Below, one piece after another: positions 16,761 through 25,986 of a stretch of DNA of 64,000 bases (position 1 is the stretch's first letter; every line of letters starts with the position of its first letter). Source of the DNA: Lachnospiraceae bacterium NC2008 (lineage in GTDB: Bacteria; Bacillota; Clostridia; Lachnospirales; Lachnospiraceae); the NCBI GenBank assembly GCA_000687675.1, contig JHWS01000006.1:124001-188000 (forward strand). The letters are read 5' to 3'. A model generated the notes under the pieces. The model made no database searches. It was not told where the DNA came from and saw only the letters and a program-made list of their open reading frames with translations. The position numbers and the translations under genes were made by a program.

Positions 16761-18890
16761 ATGTTAAACATCGGAAAATTTATAGTTAAGTTTAGAATCC
16801 CAATCCTAATCATAAGTCTTGCTCTCCTGATACCATCGGCAATAGGGTATTTTAACACAAGAGTAAACTATGATATTCTCTCATATCTTCCAAAGGATAT
16901 TGAGACTATGAAGGGTCAGGATATTCTACTTAACGACTTTGGAACAGGGGCATTTTCTCTGGTTGTTGTAGAAAATATGGACCCTAAAGATATTAGTAAC
17001 ATGAGACAGGAAATTGCTAATATCCCTCATGTTAAGGATGCTATCTGGTATGACTCTATAATGGATCTTTCCATTCCTATGGAGTTACTTCCAAGTGACA
17101 TCTATGAATTTTTCAATAATAAAAGTCAGGACTCAACTCTTGTAGCAGTTTTGTATGACACATCCATGTCAGCAGATGAAACTATGAAGGCTATCGGAGA
17201 TATGAGAAAGGTAGTTAGTAAGGACTGCTTCGTAAGTGGTATGGCTGCGGTTGTAACTGATACTAAGAACCTTTCAGACCGTGAGACACCTATATATGTA
17301 GTTCTTGCAGTTATTCTTGCGGTAGTTGTTCTATCACTTACCATGGACTCATTTATCATACCAATATTCTTCTTATTAAATATTGGATTTAGCGTTGTCT
17401 ACAATATGGGAAGCAATATCTTCTTCGGACAGATTTCCTATATTACTCAGGCACTTGCAGCAGTATTACAGCTTGGAGTAACCATGGATTACTCCATATT
17501 CTTGTGGCACAGCTATCAGGATGAACAGAAGAATTATTCTGGGGATAACAAACTGGCAATGGCCCATGCCATCGCAAATGCCATAACTTCCGTAGTTGGA
17601 AGTTCGGTTACAACGATTGCAGGCTTTATTGCCCTCTGTTTTATGAGCTTTACGCTCGGCCTGGATCTGGGTGTAGTAATGGCAAAGGGCGTTGCACTTG
17701 GCGTTATCAGCTGTGTCACAATATTACCTTCTATGATTCTTCTCTTTAACGGAATTATAGAAAAGACAAAGCATAAACCTATTATTCCAGACCTTGGAAA
17801 GATAGCACCATTTATAGTAAAGTTCCGCTTTGTAATTCTTATATTGTTCTTACTTATAGTTGGCCCTGCTTACTATGGTCAGTCACATACAGAAGTGTAC
17901 TACGACCTTGCTGGTACCTTACCAGAATCACTTGATAGTATTGCAGCCAATAAGAAGCTTGATGAGAACTTTAATATGGGTGCTACTCATATGATTCTTG
18001 CCAGCTCAGATCTAACAGCAAAAGATGCCAAGGATATGATAAGCGAGATTAAAACACTTGACGGCGTAAAGACAGCTGTAGGCGTTGACTCAATACTTGG
18101 GCCAGCATTTCCAAAGGAGTTTTTAGCAGCAGATATCCTGGACAATCTGGTATCTGACAAGTATCAGCTAATACTGGTTTCCAGCGAATATAAGGTTGCT
18201 TCTGATGAGGTTAATGCCCAGTGCGGCCAGATTAAGGATGTAATAAGCAAGTATGATGACAAGGCTATGCTTATTGGTGAAGCACCTTGTACCAAGGATC
18301 TTATAGAGATAACAAACACAGACTTTAATACTGTTAATGCAGTATCTATCGGAGTTATCTTCGTGATTATCATGTTTGTATTTAAGTCAATATCTATTCC
18401 AATCGTACTTGTATCAACTATAGAATTTGCAATATTTGTAAACATGGGTATTCCTTACTACACCCATACAACACTGCCATTCGTAGCCTCTATCGTTATA
18501 GGAACTATACAGCTTGGTTCTACTGTAGACTACGCAATACTGATGACCAACAAATACAAGGTTAACAGGGCAGCGGGTATGGATAAGAAGGGAGCTGTTA
18601 CCGATGCTCTTGCAGGTTCGGTTCAATCGATTATAGTTAGTGCTCTTAGCTTCTTTGCATCAACATTTGGTGTAGGCCTCTACTCAAAGATTGATATGAT
18701 TAGCGCTCTTTGCTCACTTATGGCAAGAGGTGCTCTTATAAGTATGGTGGTTGTACTTACAGTTCTTCCAACATTCTTTATGGTATTCGATAAGATCATC
18801 ATCCATACAAGTATAGGATTTAAGCCAAAGAATAGAGAAGTAAAGCTAACTTACAACCAGGACAGTTCGTATGAAACTCAGCAATTATAA
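16761..18890 (+). CDS. MMPL/RND superfamily membrane transporter
   Basis: A 709-residue protein with the two-fold RND layout: a first membrane helix, a large extracellular loop, a block of five to six helices, then the same again. The second half starts at APFIVKFRFVILILF, mirroring KFIVKFRIPILIISL at the N-terminus. Such proteins export lipids, glycolipids or drugs using ion gradients. The ATG at 16761 follows AGGAAGGAG by 9 nt and replaces a longer frame opening at 16698. A heptad-repeat extracellular protein follows 19 nt downstream. Confidence 0.88.
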   Translation: MLNIGKFIVKFRIPILIISLALLIPSAIGYFNTRVNYDILSYLPKDIETMKGQDILLNDFGTGAFSLVVVENMDPKDISNMRQEIANIPHVKDAIWYDSIMDLSIPMELLPSDIYEFFNNKSQDSTLVAVLYDTSMSADETMKAIGDMRKVVSKDCFVSGMAAVVTDTKNLSDRETPIYVVLAVILAVVVLSLTMDSFIIPIFFLLNIGFSVVYNMGSNIFFGQISYITQALAAVLQLGVTMDYSIFLWHSYQDEQKNYSGDNKLAMAHAIANAITSVVGSSVTTIAGFIALCFMSFTLGLDLGVVMAKGVALGVISCVTILPSMILLFNGIIEKTKHKPIIPDLGKIAPFIVKFRFVILILFLLIVGPAYYGQSHTEVYYDLAGTLPESLDSIAANKKLDENFNMGATHMILASSDLTAKDAKDMISEIKTLDGVKTAVGVDSILGPAFPKEFLAADILDNLVSDKYQLILVSSEYKVASDEVNAQCGQIKDVISKYDDKAMLIGEAPCTKDLIEITNTDFNTVNAVSIGVIFVIIMFVFKSISIPIVLVSTIEFAIFVNMGIPYYTHTTLPFVASIVIGTIQLGSTVDYAILMTNKYKVNRAAGMDKKGAVTDALAGSVQSIIVSALSFFASTFGVGLYSKIDMISALCSLMARGALISMVVVLTVLPTFFMVFDKIIIHTSIGFKPKNREVKLTYNQDSSYETQQL

Positions 18891-18909
18891 GATGGGAAAG
18901 GAGATAGTT

Positions 18910-20916
18910 ATGAAAAAACTTAATCTTAAGAAGATAAATATAGAAAATATTCATATAAGTAAAAAAGTTGCTACAAGAACTGCTATCGGTGCTTTGTCAG
19001 CAATGATTATAGCAACAGGTGCCTGGGCCTTTAATGCCAGCGCCGGCAAGGACAAAGATGATACATCATCTACAAGTCAAGACAAGGTAGACAAGATTGA
19101 GTCTGATGATTTAAAGGCATCTCTTGAGAAGAATGTTACCATAAGTACTGTGGATGCTGATAAGGAAGAGATGGTATATATCATCTCCGATGCAAAGGGT
19201 GATGTATCAAGCGTTATTGTTTCTGAACATCTTAAGAATAAAGATGGCAAGGATAAGATTAAGGATGTATCTTCTCTTAGCGATATTAAGAATGTTAAAG
19301 GCGATGAAACATTTACTCAGGATGGAGACAGCCTTACATGGGATGCAAAGGGTTCCGAGATCTACTATCAGGGAACAACAGATGCAGAGCTTCCTATTAG
19401 TCAGGCAGTTACCTACTATCTTGATGGCAAAGAGATTGAGCCAGACAAGCTTGCTGGAAAAGATGGTCATGTAACTATAAGATTTGACTATGAAAATAAG
19501 GCTAAGGAAGGTGAGGTTTATGTACCTTTCGTAGCATTTACAGGTATGATTCTTGACGACAACTTCTCTAACATAGAGGTAAGTAATGGTAAGGCTATCC
19601 AGGATGGCAACACTTCTATCATTGTTGGCTATGCAGTTCCAGGAATTAAGGACAGCTTAAATGCCCCTGGGCTCAACATTCCTGACTACTTTGAAGTATC
19701 AGCTGATGTTAAGGATTTCGAACTTGAAGCAACTATGACTGTGGTAACTAACCTTGGATCACTTTCATTCGGAGATGGTTCTATAGATTTCTCTTCTATC
19801 GAGGATACAATTACATCTGTTATTACAGGTATAGATGAACTTTCAGATGGTGCAGCTGTTCTTGCAGAAGGAACAGATACACTTAAGGATGGATTTAAAG
19901 ATTATTCTGATGGTGTAACAAGTCTTACAGATGGTGTAAGCCAGTATCTTGATGGTTCTGTTAGTGTAAACGCAGGCATTAAACAGGTTAAGGACGGTAT
20001 TGATACAGTAAGTGCTAATATGCCAGCCTTCCAGTCAGGAGTTACAAATCTTATGAATGGTGCCAATGACGCATATGAAGGATCAGTAAAGCTTAAAGAT
20101 GGTATGAAGGAACTTCATGACGGTATCAACAAGATGTGCAACAGTGTAGAAGATATAGCCGGCAATATAGATGATGCTAAGCAGGATGTATATGACAGCT
20201 TTAAGTCTAAAACAGGTATGACTTATGATGAGGCATCGGAAAAACTTCAGCAGTTAAAGAGTCAGAGAAATCAGGTTATTGCAGCATGTAAAAATAGTGT
20301 AGATATGTGGTCAACTCTTGAAGAAATAGATGGTGGTATTGCAAGCCTTGAAAAAGGTCTTGGTCAGGTAGATGGTGCTATAGCAGCCCTTGATGGTATG
20401 AAATCTAAGGTATCTGGTTCAGATACAGCTGATGGTATAGCAGCTCTTAGAACAGGTGCCGGTAAGGTTGAGACAGGAGCTATCGGCTTATCAGAAGGCC
20501 TTTGGAAGTTATATGACGGAACAAGAGTTTTAAACGATGGTACTACAACACTTGTAGATGGTGTAAGCCAGCTTGCTGATGGTGCCAATACATTATACGA
20601 CGGCAGCAATACACTTATAGCTAACAATCAAACCATTCTTGATGGATCATCAAGACTATACGACGCTACAATCCAGCTTACTAATGGTATTGATGAATTA
20701 TCTGAAGGCGCTCATAAGCTTGATGATGGTGTTAAGGAGTTCAAGGAAGAAGGCATCAGCGAAGTTATGGATGGATATGTAACAGATGCTGAGGATTTAG
20801 TAGACCGTATAGATGCTATAAAGACAGCAGCAGAAAACTATCAGTCATATGCTGGAATAGCAGAAGGACAGCAGGGTACAGTTAAGTTCATCTTCAGAAC
20901 AGACGGTATCAAGTAA
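18910..20916 (+). CDS. Secreted heptad-repeat protein partner of MMPL exporter
   Basis: One N-terminal membrane helix (~20-42) anchors a long extracellular protein. Residues ~310-640 are dense in an L-x-D/E-G heptad pattern (for example DELSDGAAVLAEGTDTLKDG), as in YhgE/Pip-type proteins, and form a long helical rod. There is no C-terminal membrane block, so it is not a full YhgE. The ATG at 18910 is chosen because AAAGGAG precedes it; an in-frame ATG at 18871 lies inside the upstream gene. It probably forms the periplasmic-side partner of the MMPL transporter. Confidence 0.8.
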   Translation: MKKLNLKKINIENIHISKKVATRTAIGALSAMIIATGAWAFNASAGKDKDDTSSTSQDKVDKIESDDLKASLEKNVTISTVDADKEEMVYIISDAKGDVSSVIVSEHLKNKDGKDKIKDVSSLSDIKNVKGDETFTQDGDSLTWDAKGSEIYYQGTTDAELPISQAVTYYLDGKEIEPDKLAGKDGHVTIRFDYENKAKEGEVYVPFVAFTGMILDDNFSNIEVSNGKAIQDGNTSIIVGYAVPGIKDSLNAPGLNIPDYFEVSADVKDFELEATMTVVTNLGSLSFGDGSIDFSSIEDTITSVITGIDELSDGAAVLAEGTDTLKDGFKDYSDGVTSLTDGVSQYLDGSVSVNAGIKQVKDGIDTVSANMPAFQSGVTNLMNGANDAYEGSVKLKDGMKELHDGINKMCNSVEDIAGNIDDAKQDVYDSFKSKTGMTYDEASEKLQQLKSQRNQVIAACKNSVDMWSTLEEIDGGIASLEKGLGQVDGAIAALDGMKSKVSGSDTADGIAALRTGAGKVETGAIGLSEGLWKLYDGTRVLNDGTTTLVDGVSQLADGANTLYDGSNTLIANNQTILDGSSRLYDATIQLTNGIDELSEGAHKLDDGVKEFKEEGISEVMDGYVTDAEDLVDRIDAIKTAAENYQSYAGIAEGQQGTVKFIFRTDGIK

Positions 20917-20963
20917 AAAGTGCAAAAGGATAGCCTGGCATTAAGTTAATATATTTAGCTGGG

Positions 20964-21027
20964 CTTTCCCCGCCCACAACTACTATGATGATAAGTGCTA
21001 TATTATAGTAGTTGTGGGCGGGGAAAG
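20964..21027. repeat. Perfect 23-bp inverted repeat around an 18-nt loop
   Basis: Positions 20964-20986 are the exact reverse complement of 21005-21027. The right arm is part of the leader repeat also found at 15242. The loop holds a TATATT-like -10 sequence. The structure could be a very strong hairpin or an insertion/recombination scar. Confidence 0.85.
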
Positions 21028-21042
21028 TCCACCTTAATAATT
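21010..21042 (+). repeat. Leader repeat, copy 2
   Basis: Identical over 33 nt to 15242-15274. It runs straight into coding sequence homologous to the middle of the 15299 gene, so the ribosome site, zinc ribbon and first helix are lost. Confidence 0.85.
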
Positions 21043-21381
21043 TCACTTCTTATCCCATATTATGTGACAGATCTTTATGATGAGAAAGAATATGCGAACA
21101 AATTTGTAAGTGGCGGAAATGGTGACGCATTTGGTATTGCTATTATGACGCTTTCAATTTTAACAATTGCAATGTTATTCTCAGGTGGTAAGAAGTTATT
21201 TATTACTTTAATATCTTGCTATAACTTTATTCTTACATTAATCATGCTTATTTCAGGTGGAAAGATTGCAAAATCAGACTATGTTAACTACAGTGCAGGT
21301 TTTGTATTTGTAATCATTTCTATCGTATTCTTAGGCGTAGGAACACTTCTCTATTTCTTAAGCGTAGAAGACAATAAATAA
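21040..21381 (+). pseudogene. Truncated paralogue of zinc-ribbon membrane protein
   Basis: The frame encodes a segment matching the last ~113 residues of the 15299 protein (shared GDAFG, LIMTLS/AIMTLS, KKLFITL, LTLIMLI and VFVII segments) but lacks the zinc ribbon, linker and most of the first helix. The join is at a short AATAATTTC/AATTATTTC similarity between leader and coding sequence, which fits a deletion between short repeats. A GTG at 20995 opens the frame inside the inverted repeat without a ribosome site, so expression is doubtful. Confidence 0.8.
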
Positions 21382-21400
21382 AGCAAAAAAGTATAGTTTT

Positions 21401-21430
21401 AGCCCCTTGGCACTGCCAAGGGGCTTTTTT
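21401..21430 (+). terminator. Rho-independent terminator
   Basis: AGCCCCTTGGCA pairs with the complementary right arm GCCAAGGGGCT, followed by TTTTTT. It resembles the terminator at 15901, as expected for a duplicated gene unit. Confidence 0.9.
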
Positions 21431-21463
21431 ATGTTCTAAAAATATTACTCAACAATATTTGAC

Positions 21464-21557
21464 AAAAAAGTATAAAGAACTATAAAATAATTAAAAAAGT
21501 ATAAAGAACTATAAAAAGGTATAAAAAGTTTCAAAAAGTATAAAGAACTATAAAAAG
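21464..21557 (+). repeat. AT-rich direct repeats in ATPase leader
   Basis: Three near-identical copies of AAAAAGTATAAAGAACTATA lie at about 21465, 21495 and 21534, with shorter AAGGTATAAAA units between them. One further copy, also followed by AAAAAGGTATA, precedes the decayed ATPase relic at 31461, so the array belongs to this gene family. Confidence 0.8.
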
Positions 21558-21567
21558 GTATAAAATT

Positions 21568-22629
21568 ATGCAAATTCCATTTACAACAACATTCAGTAAA
21601 ATACCAAGTATATATATCCCGACAAATCAAAGTTCGGAGATTATAGAAAACTTCAGTTATGAAAATCCATCAGAATCTGTATATAAGATTACAGGTGTTA
21701 GAGGTTCGGGAAAAACTGTTCTTCTTGCAAAGATAGAAGAAGAGTTTAATAGTAAACAGCGAGAAGACGAAGGTTGGATTGTTTGTAGTCTAACAGTTAA
21801 TAGGGATATGCTTCAGCAAATGGCTGCACTACTTAGTAAAAAAGGCTTCATCAAAGATAAAAAGATAAGCAAAAGTGCGGGATTATCTGCCAATATTCTA
21901 GGTGCAGGAGCTAATGTACAAGTTACATCTGATAATCAAAATGGATTTTTTGATGTTGGTATTGAGTTAGATGAAGCTTTAAAGGAGTTAACTCAAAAAG
22001 GAAATAAGGTACTGATTGGTATAGATGAGGTATCTAAAACAAAAGATATGCTTGTCTTTGCAGCAGAGTTTGGTAAGTGGATACGTGAAGGATATTCTGT
22101 TTATCTTGTTTGTACCGGTTTGTACGATAACATAGAACAAGTTGCTAATGTTAACAATTTAACATTCTTTAGAAGAGCAACCACCATAAAGATGGAAAAC
22201 TTAAATTTTGTTAGAATGACAGAAGCATATAAAAAACAGTTAGATGTCAATATGGATGAGGCTAAGGAGCTTTCCAGACTCACTCAAGGATATGCATATG
22301 CTTTTCAAGAGTTAGGTATCTTGTATTTTAAGAGTGGCAAAAAACATTCAATTGATGAGATATGCTCTGATTTAAAGTCTGAACTATTCGCTTATGCTTA
22401 TGAAAAAATATGGGAAGAGCTAACAGAAGAAGATAAAGAATTGCTACGTCTTATTATTGATAAAAAGGATAATAAACGTGAAGATATAATTTCGAAAATG
22501 AAGAAGCCTAATAACTATTCTGTATATAGAGACAGATTATTGAAGAGAGGAATAATAACCGCAAGGCAAGCTTACATATCTTTGGCACTTCCGTTTTTTG
22601 ACGAGTATATTAAAGAATATGGTATGTAA
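21568..22629 (+). CDS. AAA+/STAND-type ATP-binding protein
   Basis: A 353-residue P-loop ATPase resembling the archaeal-ATPase/AAA_16 group. Walker A is GVRGSGKT (residues ~46-53) and Walker B is KVLIGIDEV (~148-156). The C-terminal ~90 residues look like a winged helix with SVYRDRLLKRGII. Members are frequent in Lachnospiraceae, often in several copies, with no known function; DNA binding or a defence or regulatory role is only a guess. A decayed copy lies at 31489-31613. A bidirectional terminator follows. Confidence 0.8.
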   Translation: MQIPFTTTFSKIPSIYIPTNQSSEIIENFSYENPSESVYKITGVRGSGKTVLLAKIEEEFNSKQREDEGWIVCSLTVNRDMLQQMAALLSKKGFIKDKKISKSAGLSANILGAGANVQVTSDNQNGFFDVGIELDEALKELTQKGNKVLIGIDEVSKTKDMLVFAAEFGKWIREGYSVYLVCTGLYDNIEQVANVNNLTFFRRATTIKMENLNFVRMTEAYKKQLDVNMDEAKELSRLTQGYAYAFQELGILYFKSGKKHSIDEICSDLKSELFAYAYEKIWEELTEEDKELLRLIIDKKDNKREDIISKMKKPNNYSVYRDRLLKRGIITARQAYISLALPFFDEYIKEYGM

Positions 22630-22630
22630 T

Positions 22631-22672
22631 AAAAGAATCCCTGGCTCATTCAGCGGCTTGGGATTCTTTTTT
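22631..22672. terminator. Bidirectional terminator between convergent genes
   Basis: AAAAGAATCCC pairs perfectly with GGGATTCTTTT, with T-runs on both strands. It serves both the ATPase and the convergent XRE gene. Confidence 0.88.
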
Positions 22673-22976
22673 ATTTCTTTATCCTCTTAATCAAAGTAAG
22701 AATAAGAAGCATATCCTCATCAGATAAGGACTTTATTTCTTTTATTGCCTTTGAAAGAAGTTCTGGATTTGAATGATTGTTATCAAAGAATTCTGCAGGA
22801 GTAATCTGAAAGTATTCGCAAATATAGAAAAACTCACTCATAGAAGGAAGAGTCTTTCCAGAAGAGATGTTGTTAATATAGCCTCTACTATGTCCCAAAT
22901 CGTAACTAAGTTGATATTCAGATATGCCTCTATTAATTCTCAGTTGTGTTATACGATTTCGAACAAATTCATCCAT
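22671..22976 (-). CDS. XRE-family helix-turn-helix regulator
   Basis: A 101-residue Cro/CI-type regulator: residues ~5-60 hold the HTH (RITQLRINRGISEYQLSYDLG followed by the recognition helix region SRGYINNISSGK), and the C-terminal ~40 residues are helical, probably for dimerisation. The ATG at 22976 is preferred because GGAGG lies 9 nt upstream; the open frame extends to 23000. It is divergent from the SPFH gene, whose promoter lies ~75-105 nt beyond its start, so that gene may be its target. Confidence 0.85.
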   Translation of the reverse strand: MDEFVRNRITQLRINRGISEYQLSYDLGHSRGYINNISSGKTLPSMSEFFYICEYFQITPAEFFDNNHSNPELLSKAIKEIKSLSDEDMLLILTLIKRIKK

Positions 22977-23051
22977 AAATATATTCCTCCGATAGAACAT
23001 AATTTAAAAGACGTAAACACTTGATTAGCCTACAGAAAAATGACGTTATTA

Positions 23052-23080
23052 TTGTAAAAACATCTACAAAATGTTATTAT
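23052..23080 (+). promoter_or_regulatory. Promoter of SPFH operon with small inverted repeat
   Basis: TTGTAA and TATTAT are spaced by 17 nt. TTGTA (23052-23056) and TACAA (23065-23069) form an inverted repeat across the -35 and spacer, a possible repressor site. A GACATTT/AAATGTC hairpin follows in the leader at about 23110-23127. Confidence 0.55.
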
Positions 23081-23166
23081 ATGAAACGAAGGAACGGAAT
23101 CAGTATTACTGACATTTTATAAATGTCTAATAGGGTTTCAATTTATAAGCGGGAGAGGGGTTACTT

Positions 23167-24213
23167 ATGGCAATACTTGGTGTAATTCGTTTTGATGGAT
23201 TAAAAAGCAGGGACTGGCTTATATACAAATATCCATCAGATTCAATAGTTCTTGGTTCACAGTTAATCGTACAAGAGGGACAAACAGCTATTTTTGTAAA
23301 AGGAGGTATGGTTGCTGATGTTTTCTATCCAGGAACATATACTCTTTCTACGGGAAATCTCCCTATTCTAAAGACAATTGTTAATCTGCCGTTTGGCGGT
23401 CAAACCCCATTTAGTGCTGAAATATATTTCTTGAATACTACTATGAAATTGGACATAAATTGGGGCACAACAGATCCAATACAGCTAATCGATCCTAAAT
23501 ATTATGTCAAATTAAGAATACGAGCTTTTGGACAGATGGGACTTAAAGTTCTTGATGTTACTACACTCTTTAAAGAACTGATAGGTGGAATGCAAAAGTC
23601 CGATATTGTCAGCTTTGATAAGATTAAAGAGTACTACAGAGGAATACTTGTAATCAAGGCCAAGTCAGCCATAGCAGAAGCTATTATCACTAATCATATC
23701 TCTGCACTTGAGATTTCAACACAATTAGAAGCTTTATCAACTAAGGTTAAAGAACAAATTTCTCCTGAATTTGAGAAATATGGTTTTACAGTGGCTAATT
23801 TCTATGTTCAGTCTATCAATTTCCCTGATGAAGATTTTGAAAAGATAAATAAGATTCTAGAAGATAAAGCAGCATTTGAAATTATGGGCGATGGAAGATA
23901 TGCAACAAAGAGATCCTTTGATGTATACGAAAGCGCTGCAAATAATGAAAGTGGTGTGGCTGGTGCTTTTGCAGCAGGGGGAATAGGACTTGGAACTGCT
24001 CTTGGCATGGGCTCGGCTATGGGAAATGTGGTAGGTAATCCGCTTGAAAAAGAGACAACAAAAACTTGTGTATCTTGCGGAAAAGTAATTCCAGCAAGCG
24101 CAAAATTCTGCCCTGAGTGTGGCTATAGCTATAAAGAAAAAGTATGTGAATGCGGAACAAAACTTGCACCAGGGGTTAAGTTCTGTCCTGAATGTGGAAA
24201 GAAGGTGGAGTAG
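23167..24213 (+). CDS. SPFH/band-7 protein (YdjI type) with double zinc ribbon
   Basis: Residues ~1-245 form a YdjI-like SPFH domain (DWLIYKYPSDSIVLGSQLIVQEGQ near the start, a G(M/T)YTLST turn, VQSINFPDEDFEKIN near its end). A Gly/Ala-rich linker (~255-285) leads to two CxxC zinc ribbons at the C-terminus (CVSCG...CPECG and CECG...CPECG). In Bacillus, related proteins act with the phage-shock-like membrane stress system. It overlaps the next gene by one base, which shows tight coupling. Confidence 0.85.
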   Translation: MAILGVIRFDGLKSRDWLIYKYPSDSIVLGSQLIVQEGQTAIFVKGGMVADVFYPGTYTLSTGNLPILKTIVNLPFGGQTPFSAEIYFLNTTMKLDINWGTTDPIQLIDPKYYVKLRIRAFGQMGLKVLDVTTLFKELIGGMQKSDIVSFDKIKEYYRGILVIKAKSAIAEAIITNHISALEISTQLEALSTKVKEQISPEFEKYGFTVANFYVQSINFPDEDFEKINKILEDKAAFEIMGDGRYATKRSFDVYESAANNESGVAGAFAAGGIGLGTALGMGSAMGNVVGNPLEKETTKTCVSCGKVIPASAKFCPECGYSYKEKVCECGTKLAPGVKFCPECGKKVE

Positions 24214-24587
24214 TGAAAAATAGAGGAATAACTGCAATATTTACAATAATACTTCTGGCTTTTTATATAACAATAATTCTATTTACGTTCTTTGCAGTAT
24301 TGCATATTGATAAAGTAAATAATTTTGCTACAGCGCTTGTTTTTGAAATTATAGGATTTGTATTATTAGCATTTTTTATATTGGTGAACATATTTGGAAG
24401 CAAGGTTAAAGTTGGATATCTGGCATCGCTAATTGGAACCACTGTTTTCTACACTGTTATTTTAGACGTAATTAATATGGGATTAGTAAGAACTATGCCT
24501 CATAACTTATTTTTTCTTGTTAATCTAATTGTTTTATTTATCTATTGTTTGATTTCTGTCCCTATCTACATTATGGGGATTAAATAA
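24213..24587 (+). CDS. Small four-helix membrane protein
   Basis: The 124-residue product has four predicted membrane helices and few polar residues. The GTG at 24213 shares its first base with the last base of the upstream TAG stop, and AGGTGGAG precedes it, so translation is probably coupled to the SPFH gene. The frame is open from 24192. The family is not recognised. Its position suggests that it works with the SPFH and TM2 proteins at the membrane. Confidence 0.65.
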   Translation: MKNRGITAIFTIILLAFYITIILFTFFAVLHIDKVNNFATALVFEIIGFVLLAFFILVNIFGSKVKVGYLASLIGTTVFYTVILDVINMGLVRTMPHNLFFLVNLIVLFIYCLISVPIYIMGIK

Positions 24588-24607
24588 ATATCTGGAGGGA
24601 TAATGTT

Positions 24608-25036
24608 ATGTCGGAAAATGTATGTCCGCAGTGTGGAGCTCCAATTAATCCAGGAGCATCAGAATGTCGTTTTTGTGGTGAAAAATTAGTTCACCAGCAG
24701 GTTGTTCAGCAAATGCAGCAGCCAGTATATCAACAGCCTATGTATCAGCAACCACAGCCAATTATCATTCAGCAGGCTGCTCCTCAGCCGGTGTATACAG
24801 CTATCAATCCTGCTTGGCCAGTTAAAAGTAAGGTAGCAGCAGGGGTGTTAGGTTTGTTTTTAGGTGGAATAGGAGCTCATAATTTTTACTTAGGGAAAAT
24901 AGGAACAGGTTTATTGTGTCTATTATTCTGTTGGACAGGTATACCTGCCATAATTGGTTTTATTGAAGGAATAATGATACTGTGTTCTAACGATGAGAAT
25001 TTCCAGCTTAAATATCATGTTAGAGCAATGATGTAA
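24608..25036 (+). CDS. Zinc-ribbon TM2-domain membrane protein
   Basis: An N-terminal zinc ribbon (CPQCG...CRFCG, residues 6-23) and a Gln/Pro-rich linker (~28-62) precede a TM2 domain (~72-130) with the signature LGLFLGGIGAHNFYLGK...G followed by a second helix. TM2 proteins are small membrane proteins of unclear function. It is the last gene of the SPFH unit, 20 nt after the previous one, and repeats the zinc ribbon plus Q/P linker design of the 15299 protein. Confidence 0.88.
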   Translation: MSENVCPQCGAPINPGASECRFCGEKLVHQQVVQQMQQPVYQQPMYQQPQPIIIQQAAPQPVYTAINPAWPVKSKVAAGVLGLFLGGIGAHNFYLGKIGTGLLCLLFCWTGIPAIIGFIEGIMILCSNDENFQLKYHVRAMM

Positions 25037-25053
25037 AATATTAACTTTAAAAC

Positions 25054-25088
25054 AATGAAAGGGTTGGAGTGTTCTCCAATCCTTCATT
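25054..25088 (+). terminator. Hairpin terminator
   Basis: A nearly perfect 15-bp stem ends AATGAA...GTTGGAG / CTCCAATCCTTCATT with a 3-nt loop and one bulge. The downstream run is AT-rich rather than pure T. Confidence 0.65.
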
Positions 25089-25150
25089 AATATTAATGTT
25101 AAGTTTAAGACATATCTTTAAGGGCAAATAGGAAGAGGGGAAAACTTACT

Positions 25151-25966
25151 ATGAAAAAAGGTAATAAAGGAATAACTGATAAAGAGAAAAAGATTGTATC
25201 TGTTGTTTTAACTGCACTTATGCTTTCGCTTACCGCTTGTGGTAATAAGTCTGGCGAAGCGGCACAAAGTGTATCGCAGGAATCTATTGAAACAGAAGTA
25301 TCTGTGCAAAATGAAAATGAAGTTCAGGATGTGAAGGAATCAACAGAAACTTCACAAGACGAAGACAAGAAGGTTAGTGAAGAAAGTACAAAGGATTCTA
25401 AGTCAGAAACTGTGTCTAAAGATGAGGTAAAAACTACTTCAAAAGAAGAGACTACTGATAAAAATAAAGATTCAGATAAGCCTGAGGCTTCTGCAGAACC
25501 TACAAAAGAACCTGTAGAAAGTACTCCGGCACCTGTTCAATCACAAACTTTCAATGTAAATATTAAATATGATGGTGGACAAGTTTGGGTTCACAATCCT
25601 GATGATGGAACAATAAATCCTGTTACTATGCCACCTGTTGATTTTGGTAATTTTGTATTAACATTGGATGGTAAAGCACATGTTGCCGGTGAACTAGATG
25701 GAGCTGCATATTATAACGATTGGGATAATACATATGAATTTTATGTCCTTATACCAATTGATGCACAAGACGCTAATAAAACATTTGATTTCGAATTAAT
25801 ATGTCCAGATAATACAACATATAATCTTAGGAATGCGACTGTAAAAGATAGTATTGATGAATCGTGGTCACCGCTTGTTAATTGTGTGTTTAATAATGGA
25901 ACTATAAAAGGAACAGTTACTGCTGATGGAAAAATATTACCAATATGTTTTAATGTAAAATTTTAA
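25151..25966 (+). CDS. Lipoprotein with long Ser/Glu/Lys linker
   Basis: A lipoprotein signal with lipobox LTAC (Cys ~31) is followed by a low-complexity Ser/Thr/Glu/Lys/Asp linker (~35-130). A C-terminal beta-rich domain (~135-271) includes VWVHNPDDGTINPVTMPPVDFG and a cluster of Trp and Tyr residues. The domain is not recognised; a wall- or glycan-contacting role is a guess. The linker would span the peptidoglycan. It is flanked by terminators on both sides and is monocistronic. Confidence 0.75.
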   Translation: MKKGNKGITDKEKKIVSVVLTALMLSLTACGNKSGEAAQSVSQESIETEVSVQNENEVQDVKESTETSQDEDKKVSEESTKDSKSETVSKDEVKTTSKEETTDKNKDSDKPEASAEPTKEPVESTPAPVQSQTFNVNIKYDGGQVWVHNPDDGTINPVTMPPVDFGNFVLTLDGKAHVAGELDGAAYYNDWDNTYEFYVLIPIDAQDANKTFDFELICPDNTTYNLRNATVKDSIDESWSPLVNCVFNNGTIKGTVTADGKILPICFNVKF

Positions 25967-25986
25967 TAGTACTTTGAAATAATAGC

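Noticed and set aside
20995-21039. Start of a complete small membrane protein at GTG 20995
   Set aside because: The first 15 codons are leader repeat and hairpin arm, not homologous to the paralogue, and no ribosome site precedes them.
21464-21557. CRISPR array or plasmid iterons
   Set aside because: The copies are irregularly spaced, have no unique spacers and no cas or replication gene nearby; they are better described as a leader array of the ATPase gene.
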